Notes: generated by a model from the letters alone, not told the origin. Positions 11,908-22,624 are shown, counted from the stretch's first letter. The stretch: DNA of 64,000 bases from Actinomycetes bacterium (GCA_021792855.1 JAJYTW010000001.1:1-64000), one strand, 5' to 3'. Program-made: numbers and translations.

Positions 11908-12774
11908 TTAGGCCGCCAGGCCGGACATCTCCTCGTACTGCTCGTCGGTCAGGTCGACCGCCGCGGCGGCCACGTTTTCCTCCAGGTGCGCGACCGAGCC
12001 CGTGCCGGGGATCGGCAGCATCACCGGGGACCGGCGGAGCAGCCATGCCAGCGCGAGCTGGGCCGGCGTCGCGCCTGCGGCGCTGGCGATCCGCGCCAGC
12101 GGGCCGCCCGGGCGGGCCAGCTGACCGGTCGCGACCGGGAACCACGGGATGAAGCCGAGGCCCTCCTTCGTCGCGTACTCGAGCACGTCCTCGGACTGCC
12201 GGTTGACCACGTTGTAGAGGTTCTGCACGGAGGCGATCGGGGCGAGCAGCCGCGCCTGGACGATCTCGTCCACGCTGACCTCCGACAGGCCGATCAGCGC
12301 GATCTTGCCCTCGTTGCGCATGTCGTCGAGCACGCCGATCTGGTCGGCCAGCGGTACCTGCGGGTCGATCCGATGCAGCTGGTACAGCGGGATCGTGTCG
12401 ATCCCGAGCCGCCGCAGGCTCATCTCGACGCACTGACGTAGGTACTCGGGCCGGCCCACCGGATGCCACTCGTCCGGGCCGGTCCGCACCAGGCCGCCCT
12501 TAGTAGCGATCGTCACCCCGTCGTACGGATGCAGCGCCTTCCTGATCAGGTCCTCGCTCACGAACGGACCGTAGGAGTCCGCCGTGTCGATGAAGTCGAC
12601 CCCCAGTTCCACGGCGCGGCGGAGAACGGCGATCGCCTCTGACTCGTCCCGTGGTGCTCCCCAGATGCCGGGGCCGGTGATCCGCATGGCGCCGAACCCG
12701 AGCCTGGTGACCGGGATCTGACCGCCGAGCGTGAACTGGCCGCTGGCCTGGGCCTGAATGTTGGCTTGCGTCAT
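11908..12774 (-). CDS. Aldo/keto reductase
   Basis: NADPH-dependent oxidoreductase of the AKR TIM-barrel superfamily; substrate unknown. Catalytic Asp and Tyr are in [16 protein letters not shown], Lys in TIATKGG, and His in YQLHRIDP. The NADPH-binding end is [14 protein letters not shown]. The ATG at 12774 is preceded 7 nt upstream by TAGGTT, so a leaderless mRNA is likely. The frame extends upstream to 13062 but that part overlaps the divergent DUF3151 gene and is not credible. Length 288 residues. Confidence 0.92.
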   Translation of the reverse strand: MTQANIQAQASGQFTLGGQIPVTRLGFGAMRITGPGIWGAPRDESEAIAVLRRAVELGVDFIDTADSYGPFVSEDLIRKALHPYDGVTIATKGGLVRTGPDEWHPVGRPEYLRQCVEMSLRRLGIDTIPLYQLHRIDPQVPLADQIGVLDDMRNEGKIALIGLSEVSVDEIVQARLLAPIASVQNLYNVVNRQSEDVLEYATKEGLGFIPWFPVATGQLARPGGPLARIASAAGATPAQLALAWLLRRSPVMLPIPGTGSVAHLEENVAAAAVDLTDEQYEEMSGLAA

Positions 12775-12781
12775 GCCTCTT

Positions 12782-12787
12782 AACCTA
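12782..12787 (-). promoter_or_regulatory. -10 hexamer for leaderless aldo/keto reductase
   Basis: On the minus strand TAGGTT ends 7 nt before the ATG at 12774. Confidence 0.55.
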
Positions 12788-12880
12788 CCGGCCTCGTCCC
12801 GGCGGGCCGGATGGCCGCCCCATGGCCCGGGGCAGTGCGCAAGATGACGGCCCAGCCAACGCCGGCCCGTCCCAAGGCGG

Positions 12881-12886
12881 CAGGAT
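12881..12886 (+). promoter_or_regulatory. -10 hexamer for leaderless DUF3151 gene
   Basis: CAGGAT ends 6 nt before the ATG at 12893, and no ribosome binding site is present. Confidence 0.5.
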
Positions 12887-12892
12887 AGTTCC

Positions 12893-13321
12893 ATGAGGCA
12901 TGAGAACCTGCTCGCCAGCGCCACGCCGCCGCCCACGTACCTGCCCGAGGACAACGGGGGTGACGCGGCACTGCGTGCCGGGGATGACCCGGCGACGGTT
13001 GCCGCCAGGTATCCGTCGTGCTGCGCCGCCTGGGCCGCCCTCGCCGAGCAGTCGATCGGCACCGACCCGGTCGCCGCCTACGCCTATGCCAGGACCGGCT
13101 ACCACCGCGGGCTTGACCAGTTGCGGCGGGCAGGCTGGCGCGGCAACGGCCCGATCCCCTGGGAGCACGAGCCGAACCGCGGCTTCCTCCGCGCGCTGCA
13201 TCTGCTCGGCCTCGCGGCGGGCAAGATCGGTGAGGACGACGAGGCGACCAGGATCGCGGTGTTCCTGCGCGAGTCGAGTCCCACCGCGGCCTCCGTGCTC
13301 CGGCCCGAGCCGGCGAGCTAG
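12893..13321 (+). CDS. DUF3151 family protein
   Basis: A 142-residue soluble protein of the actinobacterial DUF3151 family, known only as a conserved neighbour of purA and fba. Visible features include the helical segment [11 protein letters not shown] and the motif [18 protein letters not shown]. No catalytic motif is evident. It starts with ATG directly downstream of a CAGGAT hexamer and lies 98 nt upstream of purA on the same strand. The same neighbourhood (DUF3151, purA, fba) exists in mycobacteria, but a function in purine or sugar metabolism is only an inference. Confidence 0.85.
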   Translation: MRHENLLASATPPPTYLPEDNGGDAALRAGDDPATVAARYPSCCAAWAALAEQSIGTDPVAAYAYARTGYHRGLDQLRRAGWRGNGPIPWEHEPNRGFLRALHLLGLAAGKIGEDDEATRIAVFLRESSPTAASVLRPEPAS

Positions 13322-13407
13322 CCCGATGACCGCCCAGACCGGCGTCCGGACCCGCGGCCGGGTCCCGCGGCCCGGCATGGCTGCGCCACGACCCGCGTAC
13401 CGAACGG

Positions 13408-14730
<1,323 letters not shown>

Positions 14731-14746
14731 TCCGATCAGGTCGGGC

Positions 14747-14926
14747 TCAGTAGCCGGCCGGCTGCTGGTTCGACTGGCTCTTGGTCTTGGCCGGGGCTGC
14801 GTGGCCCGGCCCGCAGGCGGCCAGTCCGACCGCCATCGCGGCGACCGCGATCGCGCCCGCGATCCGCCGCGCGATCCGCGCGGAGCGCGGATGGACTACT
14901 GCTGTCTGATTCATCTTCGTATCCAT
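14747..14926 (-). CDS. Mini-lipoprotein (59 aa), last gene of sulfotransferase operon
   Basis: A short secreted protein with a positively charged n-region (RSARIARRI), a hydrophobic stretch (AGAIAVAAMAVG) and a lipobox LAAC at about residues 34-37. Cleavage and lipidation would leave a mature peptide of only about 23 residues ending in NQQPAGY. It begins 23 nt after the stop of the exporter-ASST fusion on the same strand, so it is probably the third gene of that operon. The start could instead be the ATG at 14914. No homologue is recognised; function unknown. Confidence 0.6.
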   Translation of the reverse strand: MDTKMNQTAVVHPRSARIARRIAGAIAVAAMAVGLAACGPGHAAPAKTKSQSNQQPAGY

Positions 14927-14949
14927 CCTGATGAGGAACCTGGCTACCG

Positions 14950-17925
14950 TCACCCGAACACCCGCGACGTGCCGAGCACGCGGCCACTGGCGTCCAGGGC
15001 CTGGATCTCGTACGCGTGGTAGCCGGAACGGACGGCGATGGCCGTCTCGAAGCCCGACTTCGGCGCGGTCGCGATCGGAGCGAGGTTGCCCGGGTCCCGG
15101 CCGCCGAGCACGCGCCAGGACCGCACCCGCGTCGCGCCGTTCCAGCTTGCGTAGACCGTCGTCACGCCGTGCGCGCGGCGGACGGCGCCGCTGGGCGGAT
15201 ACAGCGGAAGCCCGACCCAGGTGGCCACCTGCTTGGCCCGGTAGCTCAGGTCGGGTCCCGGCAAGACGCCGTCCAGCACCTTCCGGCCGGACCGGGTGAA
15301 CTCGGTGAAGTACGGCAGGTCGCCCCAGCCAACGAAGACGTTCCCGTTCGGCAGGATCTGGGTGCTGCCCATGTAGGCGGCCGACTCGCCGCCATGCTGG
15401 TAGGCGGCCACCAGGCGGACGGTGCGGGCAGCCGGATCGAGCTTGAGCAGCATCGCCCGGGACGGCCCGGCCGGTGCCAGGTAGGTGCCAGCGCCGGTGA
15501 TCTGGCAGCAGTTGTCGTTGAACATCGCGACCGTGGTCGGACTGGGCATGGTGACGTCGTGCTGCCACTCGAAGGTCGCGTCGGACGGGATGGCGAAGCT
15601 CGAGTGCTTGCCGCCCAGGGTCCAGTCGATCTTTCCGGTAGCCGGGTTGATCAGGTACGCGGCCCAGGTGTTCCGCATCGACACGATTAGCCTGCCGTTC
15701 CCGGCCAGGCTGATCGAGTTCACGTGGTAGACGTCCCATGGGAAGCCGTTCACCGGCGGGTTGGCGTAGGAGTCGGTCAGCGGAATATGCCGGTAGGCGT
15801 CCCAGGACCGGACCAGCCGGCCGGTCTTCAGGTTGTACTCCTGCACGGCCGAGTCCACGATCGCGCCGTTCGCCGCCCCGCCGTACCTGGTCAGGTTCAT
15901 TGGGACGTTCTTGTTCGCGGTCACCCAGGCGTCCTGACCGTCGATGACCAGCGAGTGCAGCGTCAGCACCCAGCCGTCCGCGCCCTTCAGCGTCGCGATC
16001 GTCTGGTAGTGCTGATTGACGACGACGTACTCGCCGCTCTCGGTCGCGCCGGTGCTGGTGATCGTGCCCTGCCACCAGGACAGCGCGGGCTTGCCCTGGT
16101 AGGTCTGCAGCGCCAGGTCCGAGGCGACGTCATCGACCGGTACCGGCCGGAACCAGACCGGGCTCAGGTCGTTGTTGACGATCAGCGGCCCGCTCTGGCC
16201 GATCATCGGATGCTGGGTCAGGTCGTAGAAGTTGGTCAGCAGGATGTATCCGGGGGCGAGGTCCGACTTCTCGGTCGCGATGTCGGTGCCGAGCTTCGGC
16301 GGGTGCAGGCCGGGAGCGGACACGAAGGTGTAGGCGCCCCTGGCGGTGTAGGCGCCGATCGGCGCCGCCGGCGCGCCCGCCGCGGTGGCGTCCACGAGCA
16401 CGAACACGACGATCAGCACGCCAGCGCCGAGCGGCAGCCGAAGCCGGGCACGAAGCGGGCGGCCCGCGTGGTCGTGCGCCGGGAGCAGCACCCCGGCGAC
16501 CACGGCGGCCGCCGCGGCCAGAGCCGCGCCGATGAAATAGGCGAGCCGGAATCCGCTGGTCAGCGCCTGAGACACGACCTGGTTCTGACCGATCAGATGG
16601 CTGGTGTACTGCGTTGCCATCGAGATCAGCACGGCGATCCCGAGCGACCCTCCGACCTGCCGGGAGGTGTTCACCAGGCCGGAGGCCAGGCCGGCGTTGC
16701 CAGCCCCGGCGAGTTGGGTCGCCGCGATCGTGGACGGCACGACGGATAGCCCGATCCCGGCCGCGACGAGCAGTCCGGGGAGCACCACGAAGCCGAGCGC
16801 GCTGCCGCTCGGTCCGATCCTGGTGAAGATCAGCATGCCGCTGGTCAGCAGGCACAAGCCGGTGGTCAGCACCGCCCGGACACCGAACCGGCCGATCAGC
16901 CGGTGCGCCTGCCCGGCGGACAGCACGACCATCAGGGCCATCGGGAAGAAGGCCAGGCCGGCGTCCAGCGGCGACAGCCCGAGCACCTGCTGCAGGTACA
17001 GCGAGCTTACGTACCACATCGGGAACAGTGTCGCGCTGAACAGCAGCACGATCAGGTTCGCGATCCGGAGTGGCCGGGTGAACGCGCCGGGCGGCACCAG
17101 CGGCGCCGCCGCGAGGCGGGTCTCGACCACCGGGAACATGGCAAGCAGCGCGACGCCGGCCACGATCGGGATCAGCGCCAGCGGGGCGGTCCAGCCCACC
17201 GCGCTGGCGTTGACGATCCCGTAGACCAGCACCATCAGGCCGCCGGTGAGCGACAGCGCGCCGCCGAAGTCGAACTTCGCGCCGGCGCCTTCCTTCCGCT
17301 TATCGGTGATGACGATCATCGCGACGATCGCCGCTGCGATGCCGACCGGCGGGTTGATCAGCAGCACCCAGCGCCAGCCGAATTCCTGGGTGATGATGCC
17401 GCCGAACAGCGCGCCGGCCGCGCCGCCCGCGCCGTTCATCGCCCCCCACAGCCCGATCGCCCGGTGCCTGGGCGGGCCGGGCGGGAACGCGGAGGTGATG
17501 GCGGCAAGGGAGGCGGCCGCCATCAGCGCTCCGCTCAGTCCCTGCACCGTGCGGGCGGAGACCAGCATGAACTGGCTGATAGCGGTGCCGCCGGCCAGCG
17601 AGGTGAGCGCGAACAGGGCGAGCGCCGTGCTGAGCGTGCGCCGCGCTCCGAACTGGTCGGCGAACCGCCCGCCCAGCATCAGGAACCCGGCGAACGCGAT
17701 CGCGTAGGCGTCCACCACCCACTGCAGGTTGATGGCCGAGAAGCCGAGGTCGGCCTGGATCGACGGCAACGCCACATTGACGATGGTCAGGTCCAGGATG
17801 ACCATGAACTGCGCGACGCAGGCGACGAGCAGCAGCCACGACTGGCGGGAGGAACGGATCGTCCCCTCGGCCGGCAGCGACTGCCGCTCGGCCCCGCGCC
17901 GCGGTACGCCGGCGCGAATGCTCAT
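14950..17925 (-). CDS. DHA2-type MFS exporter fused to arylsulfate sulfotransferase (ASST)
   Basis: A 991-residue fusion in one continuous frame. Residues of about 28-485 are a 14-helix DHA2 (EmrB/QacA-like) drug:H+ antiporter, with motif A GGRFADQFGARRTL and the DHA2 signature WRWVLLINPPVG. A basic loop (RPLRARLR) and an extra hydrophobic segment (about 497-521, GAGVLIVVFVLVDATAAGA) follow. From about 530 to the end is an ASST-type six-bladed propeller with the conserved pieces YHVNSISL, WQHDVTMP and SRAMLLKLD, which carry the expected catalytic His and Arg residues. ASST enzymes transfer sulfate between phenols without PAPS. The extra helix would put the propeller outside the membrane. The ATG overlaps the sulfotransferase stop (ATGA). 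Substrate unknown. Confidence 0.88.
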   Translation of the reverse strand: MSIRAGVPRRGAERQSLPAEGTIRSSRQSWLLLVACVAQFMVILDLTIVNVALPSIQADLGFSAINLQWVVDAYAIAFAGFLMLGGRFADQFGARRTLSTALALFALTSLAGGTAISQFMLVSARTVQGLSGALMAAASLAAITSAFPPGPPRHRAIGLWGAMNGAGGAAGALFGGIITQEFGWRWVLLINPPVGIAAAIVAMIVITDKRKEGAGAKFDFGGALSLTGGLMVLVYGIVNASAVGWTAPLALIPIVAGVALLAMFPVVETRLAAAPLVPPGAFTRPLRIANLIVLLFSATLFPMWYVSSLYLQQVLGLSPLDAGLAFFPMALMVVLSAGQAHRLIGRFGVRAVLTTGLCLLTSGMLIFTRIGPSGSALGFVVLPGLLVAAGIGLSVVPSTIAATQLAGAGNAGLASGLVNTSRQVGGSLGIAVLISMATQYTSHLIGQNQVVSQALTSGFRLAYFIGAALAAAAAVVAGVLLPAHDHAGRPLRARLRLPLGAGVLIVVFVLVDATAAGAPAAPIGAYTARGAYTFVSAPGLHPPKLGTDIATEKSDLAPGYILLTNFYDLTQHPMIGQSGPLIVNNDLSPVWFRPVPVDDVASDLALQTYQGKPALSWWQGTITSTGATESGEYVVVNQHYQTIATLKGADGWVLTLHSLVIDGQDAWVTANKNVPMNLTRYGGAANGAIVDSAVQEYNLKTGRLVRSWDAYRHIPLTDSYANPPVNGFPWDVYHVNSISLAGNGRLIVSMRNTWAAYLINPATGKIDWTLGGKHSSFAIPSDATFEWQHDVTMPSPTTVAMFNDNCCQITGAGTYLAPAGPSRAMLLKLDPAARTVRLVAAYQHGGESAAYMGSTQILPNGNVFVGWGDLPYFTEFTRSGRKVLDGVLPGPDLSYRAKQVATWVGLPLYPPSGAVRRAHGVTTVYASWNGATRVRSWRVLGGRDPGNLAPIATAPKSGFETAIAVRSGYHAYEIQALDASGRVLGTSRVFG

Positions 17926-18626
17926 GAGCCTGCTGTGGCGGACTGCTGCTGCCACCGCGTGACGGCGTCGAGGCTGGCGTCGATGATCCGGCCGGCGAAC
18001 GTCGCGGAGTCGTTGACATGCGGCAGCGGCGCCTGCGGAACCGGGACCTCCAGGAACGCGCAGAGCGGTTCCCAGCCGTCTGCGGGCGACCATTCGAGCA
18101 GTCGGTCCTTCGGCACGAACTGCCGGACCGACTCGTTGTGCCCCTCCATCGCCCGCGCCATCTCGTCGGCGTCGAATTCGCCCTCAAGGGTTCCGAGCAG
18201 ACCGCTCTTGCGCCACATCGCCGTCAGCAGGTCGATGTAGTTCTGCCACCGCGGGTCGATCCTGGCCCGCGCCTCGGACATGTAGCGCTGGAGCGAGTCG
18301 CCGTAGAACACGTCCCAGATGGTGTCGCGCATGCTCCGCGCCCAGGCGGCGCCGTCGCGCACGCTGAGCAGGACCTTAGCGTCCGGGAACGCGGTGACCA
18401 GTTCGCGGTAGAAGAACGAGCCTGGCCAGTCCACGGTCGACTGGCTGTCGCCGAACATCGCGGTCCAGTCGACGTTGGTGTCGAACGCGTCGGCCCAGCG
18501 GGGCACCAGATCGAGGTCGGACAGGATGTTGACCATGTGGTAGCAGGGCCCGAAGCCCAGCATCTCTAGCGCGATCTTCTGCGTCAGGGTAGCTGTCCGG
18601 GGGAGGCCAGCTCCGATGATTTTCAT
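17922..18626 (-). CDS. PAPS-dependent sulfotransferase family protein
   Basis: A 234-residue member of the P-loop sulfotransferase family seen next to secondary-metabolism genes. The N-terminal GAGLPRTATLTQKIALEML matches the 5'-phosphosulfate loop. DAKVLLSVRDGAAWARSM matches the 3'-phosphate motif with its Arg and Ser. The family transfers sulfuryl groups from PAPS to alcohol or amine acceptors in the cytoplasm; the acceptor here is unknown. The ATG at 18626 has AAAGGAG 10 nt upstream. It is the first gene of a three-gene operon with the exporter-ASST fusion. The promoter contains a palindrome, so the operon is probably regulated. Confidence 0.88.
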   Translation of the reverse strand: MKIIGAGLPRTATLTQKIALEMLGFGPCYHMVNILSDLDLVPRWADAFDTNVDWTAMFGDSQSTVDWPGSFFYRELVTAFPDAKVLLSVRDGAAWARSMRDTIWDVFYGDSLQRYMSEARARIDPRWQNYIDLLTAMWRKSGLLGTLEGEFDADEMARAMEGHNESVRQFVPKDRLLEWSPADGWEPLCAFLEVPVPQAPLPHVNDSATFAGRIIDASLDAVTRWQQQSATAGS

Positions 18627-18647
18627 GAAGTTATTTCTCCTTTGGGC

Positions 18648-18653
18648 AACATA
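18648..18653 (-). promoter_or_regulatory. -10 hexamer of the sulfotransferase operon
   Basis: TATGTT on the minus strand, 21 nt before the ATG, leaving room for a short leader that carries the AAAGGAG ribosome binding site. The -35 position is a weak TGATCG at 18671-18676, 17 bp away. Confidence 0.5.
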
Positions 18654-18655
18654 AC

Positions 18656-18672
18656 CGATATCTGACATATCG
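18656..18672. promoter_or_regulatory. Operator-like palindrome in the sulfotransferase promoter
   Basis: CGATAT, five bases, ATATCG: a perfect 6-bp inverted repeat that fills most of the spacer between the predicted -35 and -10 elements. This is where a dimeric repressor would block transcription. No regulator gene lies next to it. Confidence 0.55.
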
Positions 18673-19035
18673 ATCATCTTGGGAACCGTGCCCACCTCGC
18701 TGATCGATCAGGCCGCTCCCCGGGAGTCCGGGGCGGGCGCCGCGTCATCGGTACGCGGTGCCCGTTTTGTAGTGCGGTGATCTCCCCAACGAGGTTTAGG
18801 GGATTACAGCCTTGTTTTAACCGATGATCAGCGGAATCCCCTGCTCAGCGGATTGCGGGAGGATAACAAGTTCCGGCTCTCGCGGGGAAGCGAACGCGCG
18901 GTCTTTCGCCCAGATGGCCCCGGCGAGGCCACCCGAGAGCCATCTCCTCGCGGCTCCGTGACCGGACAATGACGTTTTGTAAACTTGGCGGCCGCCCGCG
19001 AGCAGCGTCCGAACTCCCGCGCGGACCCACCCCGG

Positions 19036-19041
19036 TAGGCT
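19036..19041 (+). promoter_or_regulatory. -10 hexamer for leaderless purD
   Basis: TAGGCT ends 6 nt before the GTG start. The bases CCCCGGTAGGCTCGGCA are shared almost exactly with the pyrE upstream region. Confidence 0.6.
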
Positions 19042-19047
19042 CGGCAC

Positions 19048-20289
19048 GTGCGAGTCCTCCTCCTCGGCTCCGGCGGCCGCGAGCACGCACTCGCCCGGGC
19101 CCTGGCCAGCGACAGCGCTGTCACGGCGCTGCACGCGGCCCCGGGCAATCCCGGCATCGGCCAGCTAGCCGAGCGGCATGACATCGCCATCGCCAATCCG
19201 CGCGAGGTCACCGACCTGGCCCGGCGTACCGCCGCCGACCTGGTGGTGATCGGCCCCGAGGCCCCGCTGATCGCCGGGGTGGCCGATGCGTTGCGCGCCG
19301 ACGGAGTCGCCTGCTTCGGGCCGGACGTCGCCGCGGCGATGATCGAGGGCTCGAAGTCGTTCGCCAAGCAGATCATGCTGGCGGCCGGTGTCCCGACCGC
19401 CAGCGCGCATAGCTGCCAGGACGACGCGGGCGTCGAGGCCGCCCTGGATGAGTTCGGTCCGCCGTATGTGGTCAAGGCCGACGGCCTGGCCGCCGGGAAG
19501 GGCGTCGTGGTCACGCCGGACCGGGCCGCGGCGATCGGGCACGCCAGGGCCTGCGGCCAGGTCGTGATCGAGGAGTACCTGGCCGGGCCCGAGGTGTCGG
19601 TGTTCGCGCTGGCCGACGGGACCCGCGCCATTCCGCTGCTGCCCGCGCAGGATTTCAAGCGGGCGCACGACGGTGACGCCGGTCCGAACACCGGCGGCAT
19701 GGGGGCCTACGCCCCGCTGCCATGGGCGCCGCCCGGCCTGGCCGAGGACGTGATCACCGCGGTCATCGAGCCGACCCTGGCCGAACTGCGGCGGCGGGGC
19801 AGTCCGTACCGTGGGCTGCTGTACGCCGGACTGGCCCTCACCCCTGCCGGGCTTCGGGTCATCGAGTTCAACGCCAGGTTCGGCGATCCGGAGACCCAGG
19901 TGGTGCTCGACCGGCTGGCCACCCCGCTGGCCGGGCTGCTGGCGGCCTCGGCGCACGGCGACCTGGCCGGGACCGGACCGCTGACCTGGCGGGATGGCGC
20001 CGCCGTCACGGTCGTGATCGCCGCCGAGGGCTACCCGGGCAGGCCGGCCACCGGGGTTCCGATCGATGGCATCGAGGCGGCCGAACGCACCCCCGGCGCC
20101 TACGTCTTGCACGCCGGCACGACCCGGCGGGACGGGGAGCTTCGGTCAAGCGGCGGCCGGGTGCTCGATGTCGTCGGCGCCGGCCCCGATCTGACCGCTG
20201 CCCGGGCGGCGGCGTACGCGGCGGCGGGCCAGATCACGATGCCGGGTGGCTGGTACCGGACCGACATCGCGGCCGGCGTCGGCGGATGA
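19048..20289 (+). CDS. purD: Phosphoribosylamine-glycine ligase
   Basis: ATP-grasp ligase that makes glycinamide ribonucleotide, step two of purine synthesis. The N-terminal motif is VLLLGSGGREHALA, the ATP-grasp core includes YVVKADGLAAGKGVVV, and the family signature RFGDPETQ is at about residues 276-283. Length 413 residues, as expected. The GTG start has no ribosome binding site; a TAGGCT hexamer 6 nt upstream suggests a leaderless transcript. purB follows after 115 nt on the same strand. Confidence 0.96.
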   Translation: MRVLLLGSGGREHALARALASDSAVTALHAAPGNPGIGQLAERHDIAIANPREVTDLARRTAADLVVIGPEAPLIAGVADALRADGVACFGPDVAAAMIEGSKSFAKQIMLAAGVPTASAHSCQDDAGVEAALDEFGPPYVVKADGLAAGKGVVVTPDRAAAIGHARACGQVVIEEYLAGPEVSVFALADGTRAIPLLPAQDFKRAHDGDAGPNTGGMGAYAPLPWAPPGLAEDVITAVIEPTLAELRRRGSPYRGLLYAGLALTPAGLRVIEFNARFGDPETQVVLDRLATPLAGLLAASAHGDLAGTGPLTWRDGAAVTVVIAAEGYPGRPATGVPIDGIEAAERTPGAYVLHAGTTRRDGELRSSGGRVLDVVGAGPDLTAARAAAYAAAGQITMPGGWYRTDIAAGVGG

Positions 20290-20404
20290 GGCCACGGGTG
20301 GCCGCAGCGGCCCGGCAACCGGGTGCGGGTTCCCGGCTAGCCGCGGCGCCGACGTGGGTACTCCAGCAAGTCCAGAGCCGCGGGCAGATGGAGAGAGCAG
20401 TCAG

Positions 20405-21742
20405 GTGATCGAGCGGTACACGCTGCCCGAGATGGGCCGCATCTGGAGCGAGAGCCACAAGTACGAACTGTGGTGCCAGGTCGAGGCGCTTGTCCTTGAG
20501 GCGAACGCGGCCGCCGGGGTCGTCCCGGCCGACAGCGTTGATCCGGTTCGGGCCGCGCCGCCGCCGACCCCGGAGGCCGTCGCCGCGATCGAGGCGGTGA
20601 CCAATCATGACGTGATCGCCTTCCTGACCGCGTGGGCCGACAACACCACGCCGCGCGAGGCCGCGGCGTACGTCCATTTCGGCATGACCTCATCCGACCT
20701 GCTGGACACCGCGCTCGCGGTGCAGCTAACCGAGGCGAGTGACCTGCTGATCTCCCGGGCCACGGCACTGACCGCCGCGCTGCGCGAGCACGCCCTGGCG
20801 CACCGGGACACCCTGCGGGTCGGCCGGACTCACGGCATCCACGCCGAACCCGACGTGTGGGGTCACCGGGTGGCCGACTTCGCCTTCGCGATGAACCGGT
20901 GCGTGGCCCGCCTGCGGCGGGCCAGGGCGGCCGTCGCGGTGGGCAAGCTGTCCGGCCCGGTGGGCACCTACTCCAGCATCGACCCGGCCATCGAGGCGGC
21001 GGTGATGACCGGCCTCGGACTGCGGCCCGCCGACGTCGCGACCCAGGTCGTGCTGCGCGACGGGATCGCCGAGTGGGTCGGCGCGCTGGCCATCGTGGCC
21101 ACCGTCTGCGACGCGATCGCGCTCGAGGTCCGGCACGGGCAGCGGACCGAGGTCCGGGAACTGGCCGAGGCGTTCACGTCCGGCCAGAAGGGCTCCTCCG
21201 CCATGCCGCACAAGAAGAATCCGGTCCGCTCGGAGCGGATCTGCGGCCTGGCGCGGGTCGTGCGGGCGCAGATCGTTCCGGTCCTTGAGGGGATTCCGCT
21301 CTGGCACGAGCGGGACATCTCGCACTCGTCGACCGAGCGGGTGGCGCTGCCGGACGCGGCGATCGCGACCGACTACCTGCTGGACCAGACGCTCGGCCTG
21401 ATCACCGGACTGGTGGTGGACCGGGCCAGGATGCTGGCGAACCTGGAGTCGACCGGCGGCCTGATCTACTCCTCCGCCGTCCTGCTCGAACTGGTCGAGT
21501 CCGGGATGTCACGAGAGGACGCCTACGCCCTGGTGCAGGAGGCCGCGATGGCCACCTGGTCGACCGGCCAGCCGTTCCGGCGGACGCTCGCCGAGCAGGC
21601 GGCCGGGCGCGGCCTGACCCTGGAGGAGTCCCGACTGGACGCGGTCTGCCGCCCGGAGCGCTACGTGGCGCGACTCGGCGGGGTGTTCGAGCGACTGGAG
21701 CGGATGTCGCCCGGTGCGGACCCGTCCGGGGGGCTCGCCTGA
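20405..21742 (+). CDS. purB: Adenylosuccinate lyase
   Basis: Cleaves SAICAR and adenylosuccinate, releasing fumarate, in two steps of purine synthesis. The fumarase/lyase signature loop is [16 protein letters not shown] at about residues 262-277, with the catalytic Ser in its flexible loop. The catalytic His is in HFGMTSSD or GRTHGIHA. The GTG at 20405 was chosen because GGAGAG lies 9 nt upstream and homologues begin with IERYTLPEM. 445 residues. The stop overlaps the purC start (TGATG). Confidence 0.96.
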   Translation: MIERYTLPEMGRIWSESHKYELWCQVEALVLEANAAAGVVPADSVDPVRAAPPPTPEAVAAIEAVTNHDVIAFLTAWADNTTPREAAAYVHFGMTSSDLLDTALAVQLTEASDLLISRATALTAALREHALAHRDTLRVGRTHGIHAEPDVWGHRVADFAFAMNRCVARLRRARAAVAVGKLSGPVGTYSSIDPAIEAAVMTGLGLRPADVATQVVLRDGIAEWVGALAIVATVCDAIALEVRHGQRTEVRELAEAFTSGQKGSSAMPHKKNPVRSERICGLARVVRAQIVPVLEGIPLWHERDISHSSTERVALPDAAIATDYLLDQTLGLITGLVVDRARMLANLESTGGLIYSSAVLLELVESGMSREDAYALVQEAAMATWSTGQPFRRTLAEQAAGRGLTLEESRLDAVCRPERYVARLGGVFERLERMSPGADPSGGLA

Positions 21743-22602
21743 TGCTCACGCACCTGTATTCGGGCAAGGTCCGCGAGGTCTACCGGGCCGACGACGGCTC
21801 GCTGGTGATCGTCGCGAGCGACCGGATCTCGGCGTTCGACTTCATCCTGGACACGCCGATCCCTGACAAGGGCAAGATCCTCACCCAGATGTCGCTGTGG
21901 TGGTTCGACCGACTGGCCGACGTGGTGCCCAATCATCTGGTGGACGCCGTCATTCCGGCGGAATTCGCCGGCCGCGCAATGGCCTGCATGCCGCTGCGAA
22001 TGGTTCCGTTCGAGTGCGTGGCGCGTGGTTACCTGACCGGATCCGGGCTGGCCGAGTACCGGCGGGACGGCCGGGTCTGCGGAGTCAGCCTGCCGCCCGG
22101 GCTGACCGACGGTTCGCGGCTGCCTGAGCCCATCTTCACCCCGGCGACCAAGGCCGCGCAGGGCGAGCACGACGAGAACATCACCTTCGACCAGCTTGCC
22201 GATACCGTCGGCGCCGAGCTTGCCGCCGAGCTTCGGCGGATCACGCTGGCGGTCTACCAGCGGGGCGCCGCCGTGGCCGCGGACCGGGGGATCATCGTGG
22301 CCGACACCAAGATCGAGCTTGGCTTCGACTCCGACGGCGCCCTCAGGCTCGGCGACGAGGTCCTCACCCCGGACTCGTCCAGGTTCTGGCCCGCCGATCG
22401 CTGGGAACCCGGACACAGCCAGCCCTCGTTCGACAAGCAGTATGTCCGCGACTGGCTGACCTCGCCGGAGTCTGGCTGGGACCGGGACGCGGGCGGCCCC
22501 CCGCCGCCGCTGCCGGATTACGTCATCAGCCGGACGAGAACGGCATACCTGGAGGCATATCAACGGATCACCGGAGCGGCGTGGATTGACCGGACCCACT
22601 GA
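21742..22602 (+). CDS. purC: SAICAR synthetase
   Basis: ATP-dependent ligase that joins CAIR and aspartate to give SAICAR, the substrate of the neighbouring PurB. The N-terminal motif is [15 protein letters not shown]. The central signatures are [14 protein letters not shown] and DTKIELGFD, and the C-terminal signature is [11 protein letters not shown]. 286 residues. It overlaps purB by one base and is translationally coupled to it. Confidence 0.96.
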   Translation: MLTHLYSGKVREVYRADDGSLVIVASDRISAFDFILDTPIPDKGKILTQMSLWWFDRLADVVPNHLVDAVIPAEFAGRAMACMPLRMVPFECVARGYLTGSGLAEYRRDGRVCGVSLPPGLTDGSRLPEPIFTPATKAAQGEHDENITFDQLADTVGAELAAELRRITLAVYQRGAAVAADRGIIVADTKIELGFDSDGALRLGDEVLTPDSSRFWPADRWEPGHSQPSFDKQYVRDWLTSPESGWDRDAGGPPPPLPDYVISRTRTAYLEAYQRITGAAWIDRTH

Positions 22603-22624
22603 TTACTGCGCGAGATTGATCGAC

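Larger units (their letters stand above)
18627..19047. other. Divergent intergenic region between sulfotransferase and purD
   Basis: About 420 bp without a credible gene. It holds the sulfotransferase promoter and palindrome near its left end and the purD -10 hexamer at its right end. The middle, around 18780-18850, is AT-richer than the surroundings, but I recognise no known RNA motif in it. Confidence 0.6.

Noticed and set aside
18799-18841. Inverted repeat GGGGATT / AATCCCC
   Set aside because: Arms of 7 bp with a 29-nt spacer are weak, and the location has no clear link to either divergent promoter.
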